This document shows positions 52,000 through 61,392 of a stretch of DNA of 64,000 nucleotides, one piece after another. The notes under the pieces are model-generated. The model was not told the origin of the DNA and did no database searches. It saw only the letters and a list, made by a program, of their open reading frames with translations. Numbering within the stretch: position 1 is the stretch's first letter; every line of letters starts with the position of its first letter. The position numbers and the translations under genes were made by a program. Source of the DNA: CAVQFD01 sp963724695 (GTDB lineage: Bacteria > Acidobacteriota > Vicinamibacteria > Vicinamibacterales > CAVVIG01); NCBI GenBank assembly GCA_963724695.1, contig CAVRVW010000006.1, positions 1 through 64,000 on the forward strand. Direction: 5' to 3'.

Positions 52000-52005
52000 T
52001 ATACT
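52000..52005 (+). promoter_or_regulatory. Possible -10 element of the tRNA gene
   Basis: TATACT, 17 bases before the tRNA 5' end, within a small inverted repeat TTAAGT-TAT-ACTTAA. No strong -35 is seen. Confidence 0.4.
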
Positions 52006-52022
52006 TAACGTTCTCTCCACTT

Positions 52023-52105
52023 GCGGAAGTGGCGGAACGGCAGACGCGCTAGCCTCAGGAGCTAGTTGGAGCAATCCAGTGGGGGTTCGAATCCCCCCTT
52101 CCGCA
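52023..52105 (+). tRNA. tRNA-Leu (anticodon CAG)
   Basis: The acceptor strands GCGGAAG and CTTCCGC pair fully, with discriminator A at 52105. Anticodon stem CTAGC/GCTAG encloses the loop CTCAGGA, giving anticodon CAG for the codon CUG. A long variable arm (TTGGA-GCAA-TCCA type) identifies a class II leucine tRNA. The T-loop TTCGAAT is flanked by GGGGG and CCCCC. The 3' CCA is not encoded. It is 83 nt long and is the only RNA gene found in the window. Confidence 0.96.
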
Positions 52106-52306
52106 CTCCTTCGCTCGCCTGCATTTGTGCGCGAGCTTCGGAGCGCAAGCACCTGCATGCGAAGGATCCACAGTAGCGGCGTGAGCCGCGAAGGTGGACA
52201 ACACCGATCGCTCATGGCAGGCCAGCGAATGGTGCCCTGAGCGAGCGGCGAAGCTGCGAGTCGAAGGGCAAGCCACGGCGGTCTCGCGCTTATAATCCAC
52301 GCCTCA
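52106..52306. other. Intergenic region between tRNA-Leu and the first kinase gene
   Basis: No gene seen. It contains several short GC-rich inverted segments (for example around GCGGCGTGAGCCGC) and ends with the kinase promoter. No direct repeat of the tRNA 3' end was found, so there is no sign of an integration site. Confidence 0.5.
52291..52296 (+). promoter_or_regulatory. -10 element of kinase 1 (TATAATCCAC motif)
   Basis: A perfect TATAAT ends 10 bases before the GTG start codon at 52307, leaving room for at most a few untranslated bases. The ten bases TATAATCCAC also precede the paralogous kinase at 59543. No recognisable -35. Confidence 0.65.
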
Positions 52307-54948
52307 GTGGCCCTCGCTCCCGGTCGTCGCCTCGGCCCGTATGAAGTGACCGCCCAGATCGGCGTGGGAGGGATGGGCGTGGTCTACAAGGCCCACGACA
52401 CCAAGTTGAACCGGCCCGCGGCGGTCAAGGTCCTGTCAAACGAACTCGCCGATGCGGCCTCCCGGCGACGGTTCCAGACGGAGGCGCAGACCGCGTCGTC
52501 GCTGAATCATCCGCACATCGTCACCGTGTACGACGTCGGCGAACACGAGGGCCAACAGTACCTGGTCACCGAGTTCGTCGACGGCGGGACGCTGAAGGAG
52601 TGGGCCGGAGTCGAGAAGCGTACCTGGCGGCAGGTGGTCGAACTCCTGACCGGCGTCGCGGACGGGTTGGCCGCGGCGCACGCGGCCGGAATCCTGCATC
52701 GCGACATCAAGCCCGACAACATTCTGATTGCCACGAGCGGCTACGCCAAGCTCGCGGACTTCGGCCTGGCGAAGCTGGCCGACGCGGACACCGATGTGAC
52801 CCGTACCCGAACCGAAGGCCACACCACACCGGGAACGGTCATCGGCACCATCCCCTACATGTCCCCGGAGCAGGCGTCGGGGAACCAGCTCGACGCCCGC
52901 AGCGACATCTTCTCGTTCGGCGCCGTGCTGTACGAAATGCTCGCGGGTCGCAAGCCATTCGAAGGATCGAGCAACCTGGAGATCCTCCAGAAGGTGATCC
53001 ACGCCGAGCCGCCGCCGCTCGGCGACGATGTGCCGATCGGCCTGCACCTGCTGGTGGAGAAGGCCCTCGACAAGGACCCGGCCGAGCGGTACCAGTCGAT
53101 GCGCGACCTGGTGATCGATCTCCGCCGTCTGACGCGCGGGCGCGCGACGGACCAGGCTGTGCCCGCACCCGGGGCGCCTCCGCGAACCAACGGCGGACAG
53201 TCTGGCGCTCGCCGCGGCCTTGGGGGCGCTCCTCGTCGCCGCGGCCCTCGGGGTCCTCTACTGGCGGCTCCTCGAGGCCGACTACTTCTGGACCAACCCG
53301 CTCGATGGCGCGCGATTCGAGAAGCTCACCGACTGGCCCGGCACCGAGCTCGACGCCGCCATTTCTCACGACGGCACCTTCGTCGCCTTCCTGTCAGACC
53401 GCGATGGACCCTACGACATGTGGGTCACCCAGGTGGGCGGCGGCGAATTCCGGAATCTGACCGGCGGCCAATTTGCGACGCTGCTTCACGAAATGACGCG
53501 GACCACAGGGTTCAACGCGGACGGAAGCCAGTTGTGGCTGCGTGCGGCGTTGACCAGAGGTTCGCCCCGGACCGACATCCCTCGAGCGAACCTGAGCCTC
53601 CTTCCCACGCTGGGCGGAGCCGCACGGCCGTTCCTGACGCCGGCGTCGCTGAATCCGGTCTGGTCCCACGATGGGACGATGCTCGTGTTCCATCACTCCA
53701 CAGCAGGGGATCCGATCACGCTGGCCGAGCCGGACGGACAGAACGAGCGTCCGATCTTCGCTGGGGCCCCAGGTGAACATAATCACTTCGTCACGCTGAG
53801 CCCCGACAAGCGGCACATCTACTTCGTCCGGAACTGGCGCAGCACCGAAGCCGATATCTGGCGTATCGCCGTCACTGGCGGAACGCCGGAACGCCTGACC
53901 CACCACAATTCGCATGTCGCCTATCCGGTGCTCCTGGACAACCGTACCCTTATCTATCGCGGGACCGGCGGCGATGGCACGGCGTGGGTCCTCTACGGCA
54001 TGGACGTCGAGCACCGCATCCCGCACCAGATCAGCCGCGGCGTGGAGGAGTACCAGTCGGTCGCCGCGAGCGCCGACGGGCGCAGGCTGGCGGTCACGGT
54101 TTCGAACCCGGTCGTCAGCCTGTGGACCGTGCCCATCACGAACGGGATCGCCGACGAATCGGCGGCCAGGCGCGTGCCCGTACCGGCAGCGCAGGCACAA
54201 GGTCCACGGTACGTGGACGATGGATTGTTGTACCTCGCGGGCAAGGGCGGCACGGACGGCATCTGGCGCTGGAAAGACGGTTCGGCGGTGGAGGTGTGGC
54301 GTGCCACCTCCGGCGCCGTCATCGCCGCCCCTGGTGTGGCGTCGAGCGGCGCGCTGGCGTTCGGCGTTCGCAGAAACGGACGGACGACCCTCCACGTCGC
54401 CTCCGCCGACGGCACCGGCGCACGGCCGGTGGCAGAGCACCTGGATCTGCGCGGCTCGCCGTCGTGGTCCCCGGACGGACGCTCCGTCGCCGTAGCCGCC
54501 GATGCCGGCAAAGGCCCGCATATCTATCGCGTCCCCATCGACGGTGGTGCACCCGAACAGCTCACCGAACACGTCGCCTCCAATGCCCTCTGGTCCCGTG
54601 ATGGAGAGACGATTCTGTTCGATGACCGAACGGTCGGCGGCGCGCTCTTCCAGGTTCGCGGCCTCCGTCTCGACAAGTCCCCGGTGACGCTGCCGGAGTT
54701 CAGCAATCGGGGCGACTGGGAGGGGTTTCGTTTCACGCCCGATGGGAATGTCGTGTTCCTGCAGGGCGACTTTCGGTATCAGGACTTCTGGCTGGCCAAT
54801 CTGACTACCGGCGAAAAGCGTCAGCTCACGAAGCTCAAGACCGGCTACTCTGTCCGCAGTTTCGATATCTCGGCTGACGGTAAGGAGATTCGTGTTCGAC
54901 CGCGTGCAGGAGAATTCGGACATCGTGTTGATCGAATTGCAGCGATGA
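52307..54948 (+). CDS. Ser/Thr protein kinase with C-terminal PD40/TolB-like beta-propeller (kinase 1), two frameshifts
   Basis: Hanks-type kinase: glycine loop IGVGGMGVVYKA, catalytic lysine AAVKVL, HRDIKPDN, DFGLAKL, and activation-segment VIGTIPYMSPEQASG in the first 280 residues. One indel near 53190 precedes a membrane helix (LAAALGALLVAAALGVLYW). The large exported part is made of WD40-like/PD40 repeats (AAISHDGTFVAFLSDRDGPYDMWVTQVGGG; WSPDGRSVAVAADAGKGPHIYRVPIDGGAPEQLTEH). A second indel near 54890 leads to the family tail RVQENSDIVLIELQR and the stop at 54946-54948. The external propeller probably senses a ligand and controls the cytoplasmic kinase. GTG start with a near-leaderless promoter. 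Confidence 0.92.
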
Positions 54949-54963
54949 GGTGGAGGCGCCCGA

Positions 54964-55286
54964 GTGGATTACGAACTCCTGATCTTGATCGGCATGATGG
55001 TCGCCACCGTCCTCGTCGGGATCAGGCTGAATCTCTACTGGTGGCCGGCCCGCCGGGCAGTCCGACTATCAGCGGGTCTTCAGCGCCGCTGCAGTCGGAC
55101 TGCTGCTCCTCGTCGCCGGCCTCATTGGGTGGGAGTTGAACGCAGCCACGGGTTCTTCCAGGGCACGCGGTGGGTGGATGGTCCGTCTGGTGGCAGATCG
55201 GTACCGGTATCGGATTGTTGCTGCTGCGGCGTTCTGGGCGCGACGAGCGGGACCAGGCCAGACTCGGCGATAAGCTGGCTCGTTAG
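54964..55286 (+). CDS. Small membrane protein, frameshifted, unknown function
   Basis: Starts at a GTG 16 bases after the kinase stop. Hydrophobic helix 1 is LLILIGMMVATVLVGIRL. After an indel near 55050 helix 2 reads FSAAAVGLLLLVAGLIGWELN. After another near 55140 the sequence continues HGFFQGTRWVDG, then IGTGIGLLLLRRSGRDERDQ and a stop at 55284-55286. The reconstructed length is about 107 aa with three helices. I recognise no family. Two or three indels make the reading uncertain, but hydrophobic segments follow each other consistently across frames. Its position directly after kinase 1 suggests co-transcription. Confidence 0.5.
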
Positions 55287-55719
55287 GGGCCGCCATCGTC
55301 GAGGGCGGTGGTGGCGACGCCCTTCGTCAGCGACTGCGCGAACGTCGAATCGAACTCCTCGCCCCGCTCCCAGCGGCCTTCTTCCGCAGTCTGGCGCTCA
55401 CGAAGCGGTGCGCTCCGGTGACGAGATCGCGCAGCGCGTCGGCGTGGACCTGCGAAAGGCGGACAAGGACACACGGGTAGTTCACGTAGTGTTCCTTCAG
55501 GTAGTAGGTAGCAGGGTCGTCCTCCACCAGTGCATCCCGGTCCGCGAAGTCCATCATCACCACCAGCGAGCTCGGCTCTGCGGACTTGTGGGAGGCAATG
55601 CAGACGAACATCTTCCCGCGAACCTTCAGCGCGGGCTTTCCACAGGTGGTCGTGACCTCGACGTCCGGCAGCGAACGGCCGATCGACGCCACGGTCGAAA
55701 AGGTCAGGCTTCGCGGCAT
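55283..55719 (-). CDS. MmcQ/YjbR-family protein, one frameshift
   Basis: A small protein of the YjbR double-wing fold: VASIGRSLPDVEVTTTCGKPALKVRGKMFVCIASHKSAEPSSLVVMMDFADRDALVEDDPATYYLKEHYVNYPCVLVRLSQVHADALRDLVTGAHRFVSA, split here in words only, is open from the ATG at 55719. An indel near 55390 then moves the frame to RQTAEEGRWERGEE and a stop at 55283, which I take as the true end. The observed frame continues instead to 55327. Members are often called DNA-binding by fold, without experimental function. Its stop overlaps the convergent membrane-protein stop by four bases. Confidence 0.8.
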
Positions 55720-55872
55720 TTCGTGGTGCTTATCGTAGCGCGTTGCAGACGACGCGGCGCGGCGTCCGTGCGCGTAATATGATCCTGCAGAGACTTTGCC
55801 GTCCAGTTCACTTGCCAAGGGAGCTGCACGTGCGTTCGAAATCCGCTTCGCTCCAACCGCGCCGGCGTCCGC

Positions 55873-56940
55873 ATGTGCTGGACCCTGACCGCGAGTCTGG
55901 CCGCGCTCGTCCTGCCGTCGCGCGCCTGGGGACAGGCCCCCGCAGCTCCACCTGGTGTCGACCGCATGGCCGCCGTTCACGAACCCGCCTGGCCAGCCGC
56001 AGTTCGCGCTCGATCTCGTTTACGAGGCCCTCAAGCGCATCGGGACCACGGCCGAGACGGCGATCGTGGACGAAGCCGCGTTCACGCCATCCCTCCTCAG
56101 CGGAAAGTTCGACGGCAGCGCCGCCGTCTGGAAAGACGCGGAGCGCGAGCGGGTGATGGTGTTCTCTGAGCCGTACCTCGAGAACCGGCTGATCCTCGTA
56201 GGGCGACGCGGGAGCGACGTATCGGCCACGACGCTGGCCTCTCTCAAGGGCAAGCGGATCGTGCTGGTTGGGGGCTACTCGTACGGCGATGCAGTGACAA
56301 CGGGATCCGGTCCGACGTTCCTTCAGTCGCGCAGCGAGGAGGACAGCCTTGCCAGGCTTCTCGCGAACGAGGCGGACTACACGTTGATGGATGAACTGGT
56401 CGTCGAGAACATCATGAGCAACCATGGCGACCAGGCGCGAAGCCGGTTGCAGGTCGGAACGGTACCTCTGATCAGGCGTCCGCTTTATCTCGCGATTCGG
56501 CGGGAGCGGCCGGACGCCGCGGCCCTGATCAACCGGTTCAACGGAGAACTGCGCCGGATGATCGCCGACCGCACGTATCACCGGCTCCTGCGAGTTGATT
56601 GGATTCGCGCCGACGTGGACGGCGACGGCCGCGCGGAGCTCGTGTCGGGCAGCGACCGGGCGGGCACGACGCCGCCCCAGCGCAGCTACGACATGGTCCT
56701 CGCCGCGCCGCAGACGGGCCTCACGATACCGGCACCGGCGCCGGTCACGACCCCTGACGCCGGCCAACGGTTCTATTTCGGCGGCAGCATTTACGAGGAC
56801 TGGGCCTCGGTTCCTGCAAACTACAAGACGTCCAACTCCGACCGGCCCGATCCCTCTCGCTCCACGGCCACGCTGTTCAAGTTCGTCTGGTGCGAAGCGG
56901 ACTCCGGAGCCGGCACGGGGGCGAAGGACTCACCGCGGCA
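55873..56940 (+). CDS. Solute-binding protein (SBP_bac_3 type) with a C-terminal extension, one frameshift, end uncertain
   Basis: Signal peptide MCWTLTASLAALVLPSRAWG in one frame. Removing one C from the run of five at about 55930 joins it to LVSTAWPPFTNPPGQPQFALDLVYEALKRIG, a typical start of periplasmic amino-acid-binding proteins. Then come VWKDAERERVMVFSEPYLENRLILVGRRG, LASLKGKRIVLVGGYSYG, LLANEADYTLMDELVVENI and RRPLYLAIRRERPDAAALINRFN. An unusual tail has DVDGDGRAELVSG, a calcium-loop or VCBS-like segment, then FYFGGSIYEDWASVPANYK. The frame stays open antisense to kinase 2, so the end given (56940) is approximate. There is no permease nearby; a sensor role with the kinases is possible but unproven. 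Confidence 0.75.
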
Positions 56941-59522
56941 GGTCGATCAACACAATGTCCGAGTTGTCGCGTTGCCGGTCGAACACGATCTGCTGGCCGT
57001 CCGGCGTGATGTCGAAGGTCCGCATGGTCTCGACCGTGCTCAACTTCGTGAGCGGCCGCGACTGCATGTTGGCCAGGTCCAGCATCCAGAAATCCTGCGC
57101 GGGCGTCGCGTTTTGCATGTAGACCAACCCGCTGCCATCTGGCAGGAACCGGGCGCGCTGGCCTTCGCGGCGCACGTTGATCGACGGCAGCTTCACCGGA
57201 GTCCCATCCGGACGGATGCCCATCAACGGAGCATTCGTGAACACGTTGGCACCGCCGTAGACAATCAGGTCTCCTGCGGGCGACCAGACCGGATCCAACG
57301 CCGCACCCGAGGTGAGACGAACAGGCGGGCCACCGATCACAGGGATCTTGAACAGTCCTGAACCCTGGCGGTCGCTGCCGGCGGTCACGATCCACTGACC
57401 GTCTGGCGACCATGAGGACGAGCCTCGCGCGTCGACCTCTTCGCCAAGCGTCCGGAGTTCGGTGCCGTCCGCCTCGAGCAGGTGCCACACGAATCGTTGG
57501 TCCCTCCTGAGCGCGATGGCGACCGTCGTTCCATCGGGGGACACCGCCGGCGGAGACTGCAGCGCGCCGGCTGAGCCTCTCCAAATCTCCTCGGCCTCTC
57601 CGTTCCGAAAAGCCCACAACCCATCGGCCTCGCCGCGGGAAGACAGGTAGAACAGCGCTCCCCCGCCGAAACGCGGCGCCAGCGCGCGGGCGGTCGGCAC
57701 GGGAAACGGCCTCGCGTCCGACTCCGTGGCCACACGATCGAGAATCGGCACGGTCCACAGGTTGACCGTGGAGTTGACGACGCTGGCCACCAGCCGCCGG
57801 CCGTCCGAGCTGGCGTCGACCGCGGTGTACTGCTCCAGGCCAAGGCTGACCCGCCGCGACGCCCGGCTTTCCAGATCGAGCGCCCACAACCACGGTCCGG
57901 CCCCGGTCACTTCGTGAGCGACGTAGAGAATCGTCCGCGCGTCGATCGGCGTGGGAAAAGCGACGTCGGTGTTTACGTTGGTCAACTGCTCGGGCGCACC
58001 GCCTGCGGCGGAGATGCGCCACAGGTCCATTTCCCGTGTCGCCGGACGCCCGCGAACGAAATAGATCCACCGGCCGTCCTGCGACCACACCTGAAAGTGC
58101 CGGTGGTCGTCCGGGGGACCGGCCGCGATCAGCGTGGTGGGATTGGCGCCGCTGCCATCCGCCGTGAACACCTGGTCGCCAGCTACCCTGGAGTGATACA
58201 CGATGCGCGTCCCGTCCGGGGACCATGAGACTTCCGCGATGGGCTCCTGCAGAAAGTTGCGTGAGGTGCCCCCGACGAGCGGCAGTAGACGGAGTCTGCG
58301 GCCGTCGATGCCGGCGATCCAGACCTCCGTGCCATCTCCGTTGAACCCGAGCGAGCGCAGCGGTCCCCGTACGTCGCCGAGCTTGCCCTGGGTGAGATTC
58401 TGCATTCGGCCGCTGTCGATCTGGCCCAGCCAGACCTCAAAGGAGCCTTCCCGGTCCGAAATGAACGCGACGAGCTTCCCGTCCGGCGAAATCGCCGGAT
58501 TCGTTTCCATACCTTCGAAGTCGGTGAACCGGGTGAAAGTGGCGCCGGCGAGCGGGTTCCCCGTGTCGGACGGCCCGCGGGTCAGCAGCCATACGCCAAC
58601 TCCAACAGCAAGCGCGCCGGCGACCATCCAGGGCAGCCGTCGCGCCGTGGAGGTCGCTGCCACCAGCGGCGTCGTTGTGGCAGACTGCCGGCCCGCTCGG
58701 CGCAGGTCGACCGCGAGATCGCGCATCGACTGATAGCGATCGGCCGGATCCTTCTCCAGCGCCTTCTCGACGATGATCCTGCAGCGGCAGGGGGACGGTC
58801 TCGTCGAGCGGTTCGGCAGTGCGGTGGATGACGTTCTGGAGGAGCTCGAGGTCTGTGTCTCCACCAAAGGGCCGGCGCCCCGCAAGAAGTTCGTACAGCA
58901 CCACGCCGAACGAGAACACGTCGCTGCGCGAGTCGAGCGCTTGCCCCGAGGCCTGCTCGGGAGACATGTAAGCAATCGTTCCGACCACCACTCCGGCGCG
59001 GGTCAGTCCGTCGGTGAGCGCACGCGTGGCGTCGGGCTCCGCGCTTTCAACGAGCTTCGCGAGCCCGAAGTCGGCGAGCTTGGCGTAGCCGTTCCTGGCC
59101 ACCAGGATGTTGGCGGGCTTGATGTCGCGGTGCAGAATCCCCGCAGCGTGCGCCGCGGCCAGCGCGTCGGCCACGCCGGTGAGCAGTTCGACGACCTGGT
59201 GCCAGGAGCGCTTCTCTGCCCGAGCCCAGTCGCGCAGGGTGCCTCCGTCCACGAACTCCGTGACGAGGTACTGGCGAAGGTCGAACTCGCCCACGTCGAA
59301 CACGGTCAGGATGTGCGGGTGGTTCAGCGCTGATGCCATCTGGGCTTCGCGCTGAAAGCGCCGCCGCGCTACCGCGTCCGCAAGTTCGTCAGCAAGGAAC
59401 TTGATGGCGACCGGGCGGTTGAGCCTCGTGTCGGTGGCACGGTAAACCTCGCCCATGCCGCCCGTGCCGATCAGGGCAGCGACTTCGTACGATCCGAGGC
59501 GAGTGCCGGCAGGAATGGCCAC
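56930..59522 (-). CDS. Ser/Thr protein kinase with C-terminal PD40/TolB-like beta-propeller (kinase 2), one frameshift
   Basis: A paralogue of kinase 1 in inverted orientation. It has glycine loop IGTGGMGEVYRA, catalytic AIKFLADELADAV, HRDIKPANIL, DFGLAKL and GTIAYMSPEQASG. An indel near 58785 interrupts the end of the kinase domain, which resumes as IIVEKALEKDPADRYQSMRDLAVDLRR. A helix (WMVAGALAVGVGVWLL) separates it from PD40 repeats (NPAISPDGKLVAFISDREGSFEVWLGQIDSG; EVSWSPDGTRIVYHSR; SSWSPDGQWIVTAG). It ends RQRDNSDIVLIDLPR, nearly the same tail as kinase 1. GTG start at 59522; TATAATCCAC lies 18 bases upstream. Ligand and targets unknown. Confidence 0.93.
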
Positions 59523-59537
59523 TCGGTCTGGATGTGG

Positions 59538-59543
59538 ATTATA
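59538..59543 (-). promoter_or_regulatory. -10 element of kinase 2 (TATAATCCAC motif)
   Basis: TATAAT on the minus strand followed by CCAC, identical over ten bases to the kinase 1 promoter. It overlaps the end of the upstream outer-membrane gene (stop 59545-59547), so any -35 lies within that coding region. Confidence 0.6.
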
Positions 59544-59544
59544 G

Positions 59545-60168
59545 CTACCAGTGAAAGCCGACGGCCACCGAACCGGTGGCCTGGCCCAGCACGCCTGTCT
59601 TCTCGCTGAGGACCAGCCGGAACTGCGGCCGCAACGAGAACTGTGGACTCAGGAAGACCTTCACGCCGGCCCCTCCGCCCCACGCAAGGTCGCTCTCGTC
59701 GCTCGTGAAGGTCTGCGTGCCGCCAGCAGCCGGATAGGTCTGCGTAATCTCGGAATGCAGCACGCCAACGCTTCCGGCCACGAAGACCTGCGTCCGGCCT
59801 TCGCCGAAGTGGTACAGGAGATCGCCAAACAGCCCGCTGGCGGTGCCTTCGAGCGGCCCGCCGGCGATACTCCGCTCATGCTGCGCCCTCGTCAAATCGA
59901 CTTCGACCGAGAGCCTGGGCGTGACCCGGAAACCGAAGCCCCCGAGCACCGAAGGGCCGGTGCCAAGCGAGCCTTCGTCGCCGCCCATGCGGGCGACGCC
60001 GCCTCCTGCAAAGATCTCGAAGCGACGGCTCCGGCCCTGTCCGGCCGCCGGCACGGCGCACGCCATCACCGCGAAGGACACCATCAGCAGCAGCGCCGAA
60101 GACCTCCTGCGCCAGCACAGCGGTGTTGCCGGAAGCCAGGCGCCCGAAGCCCGAAGCCCGTTCCTCAC
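59545..60168 (-). CDS. Outer-membrane beta-barrel protein
   Basis: About 207 aa with a signal peptide (SSALLLMVSFAVMACAVPAAG). The mature protein alternates in OmpA/OmpW-like barrel fashion: RRFEIFAGGGVARMGG, GPSVLGGFGFRVTPRLSVEVDLTRAQHE, TASGLFGDLLYHFGEGRTQVFVAGSVGVLHSE, DLAWGGGAGVKVFLSPQFSLRPQFRLVLSE and the final SVAVGFHW, whose C-terminal aromatic residue is the usual BAM signal. The annotated GTG (60168) overlaps the stop of the CPXCG gene (GTGA), but its first 25 residues come partly from a 7-nt repeat (GCCCGAA, 60141-60161); a later start is possible. Confidence 0.8.
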   Translation of the reverse strand: MRNGLRASGAWLPATPLCWRRRSSALLLMVSFAVMACAVPAAGQGRSRRFEIFAGGGVARMGGDEGSLGTGPSVLGGFGFRVTPRLSVEVDLTRAQHERSIAGGPLEGTASGLFGDLLYHFGEGRTQVFVAGSVGVLHSEITQTYPAAGGTQTFTSDESDLAWGGGAGVKVFLSPQFSLRPQFRLVLSEKTGVLGQATGSVAVGFHW

Positions 60169-60350
60169 TCCGAGCCGTCAGCCTTGCGGACCTCCAGGTA
60201 CCGCTCGTCCCCACGCCCTCTGATCCGCAGGCGCCACGGATTACAGCAGACCTCGCAGTCCTGCACGAACGTCCCGCTCATGTCGTCGTCGACGTAGATC
60301 TCGACCTGTTCACCGCAGTACGGGCAGGTGACGAAGTGCTGATTGTCCAT
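60165..60350 (-). CDS. CPXCG-motif cysteine-rich protein
   Basis: A 61-residue protein with two cysteine pairs: FVTCPYCGEQVEIYVD and QDCEVCCNPWRLRI, which probably bind one zinc ion. This matches the family named for its CPXCG motif, found as short stand-alone proteins in many bacteria and of unknown role. I take the ATG at 60350, three codons after the first in-frame ATG, because the family begins directly before the first cysteine pair. It lies nine bases after the LysR stop on the same strand and overlaps the outer-membrane gene downstream, so the three may be co-transcribed. Confidence 0.85.
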   Translation of the reverse strand: MDNQHFVTCPYCGEQVEIYVDDDMSGTFVQDCEVCCNPWRLRIRGRGDERYLEVRKADGSE

Positions 60351-60359
60351 GGCAGGCAC

Positions 60360-61310
60360 TCACGATGCTGCGGCGATGGCTCTGGCGCGGCCCCCACGTG
60401 TCGCGCGGATGGGGGCGCACTGGCGGAAGGGCGGGCGCTCGGCGAGCAGGGCGATGAACTCGCGCACGTGGGGCACACGTGCCATGTCCTTGAGAGTCGC
60501 CGCGCTCCACGTCCTCCGGTAGCCGCGCCGGGTGACCGGCACGGCCCGGAGCGCTCCGCTCCGCACGGCCGGTTCGACCGCCCACCAGGCCAGCACCGCA
60601 ACGCCCATGCCGGCCTTGACGAGCTCGATGATCGCCTCGGTGATCTGCACCTGCTGCACCTGAGGGGTCACGCCACAGGGCACCAGCAGCCGCTGATACA
60701 CGGTGCTGTCCTCCTTCGGCGAATAGGTCAGCAGCGTCTCGCTCGCGAAGTCTTCGGGCCGCAGGTACGGCCGGCCGACCAGCGGATGCGACGGCGGGAG
60801 GATCGCCACCATCTCGTCCTCGAACAGCTTCGACGCCACGACGCGGCGATCCTTGACCGGGTCGCTGACAACGGCGACGTCGAGCGTGCCGTCGATGAGG
60901 TGCGCGATGGGATCGGACGTGGCCCCGGGCTCGATGCGCACGTCGATGCGGGGATGGCTCTTCCGGTAGCGCTTGAGCAGCGGCGGCAGCCAGTGGTAGC
61001 ACGTGTAGCATTCGGTCGACACGCGCAGCAAGCCGCGGCCCGCGCCGGCGAGCGAACGCACGGCGTCCTCGGTGCGGCCGATCGCCGCCAGGATCTCGTC
61101 GGCGGACTGCAGCACCCGCTCCCCCGCCGGCGTGAGCGTCATCCGCTTGCCCACCCGCAGGAAGAGCGGCGTGGCCAGCCTCGACTCGATATCCCGGAGC
61201 TGGTGGCTGAGGGCGGACTGCGTGAGGTGCAGCGCCGCGCCGGCGCGGGTCAGGTTTCCCTCGGCGGCGACGGCCTGCACCAGGCGGAGGTGCCGGACTT
61301 CGATCTCCAT
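60360..61310 (-). CDS. LysR-family transcriptional regulator (MetR-like)
   Basis: A 316-residue regulator. The N-terminal winged helix is MEIEVRHLRLVQAVAAEGNLTRAGAALHLTQSALSHQLRDIESRLATPLFLR. The effector domain contains STECYTCYHWLPPLLKRYRKSHPRIDVRIEPG, a stretch typical of MetR-like members that bind homocysteine, and GTLDVAVVSDPVKD, ITEAIIELVKAGMGVAVLAWWAVEP. A 17-bp near-perfect palindrome lies 18 bases upstream of its start, probably its own operator. The divergent gene encodes an HExxH protein. MetR-like specificity is suggested by the effector motif only. Confidence 0.92.
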   Translation of the reverse strand: MEIEVRHLRLVQAVAAEGNLTRAGAALHLTQSALSHQLRDIESRLATPLFLRVGKRMTLTPAGERVLQSADEILAAIGRTEDAVRSLAGAGRGLLRVSTECYTCYHWLPPLLKRYRKSHPRIDVRIEPGATSDPIAHLIDGTLDVAVVSDPVKDRRVVASKLFEDEMVAILPPSHPLVGRPYLRPEDFASETLLTYSPKEDSTVYQRLLVPCGVTPQVQQVQITEAIIELVKAGMGVAVLAWWAVEPAVRSGALRAVPVTRRGYRRTWSAATLKDMARVPHVREFIALLAERPPFRQCAPIRATRGGRARAIAAAS

Positions 61311-61328
61311 CGAAGCCTAGTATATCCG

Positions 61329-61345
61329 TTCATCATCATGATGAA
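61329..61345. promoter_or_regulatory. Palindromic LysR-type operator
   Basis: TTCATCAT-C-ATGATGAA, symmetrical over eight bases each side, in the divergent gap between the LysR gene and the HExxH gene. It contains the T-N11-A form of LysR sites and TTCA/TGAA half sites as in MetR boxes. Confidence 0.65.
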
Positions 61346-61392
61346 AACAAAGCGTTTTATTCATAGCACTCGCGACCCTTACGATCCCGGGC

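Noticed and set aside
51994..52300. Minus-strand frames over the tRNA containing GGIRTPTGLLQLAPEASA
   Set aside because: This is the familiar false protein produced by translating the reverse strand of a leucine tRNA; the tRNA itself explains the conservation.
52023..52306. An integration site at the tRNA-Leu gene
   Set aside because: No integrase, no direct repeat of the tRNA 3' end and no change of gene character downstream.
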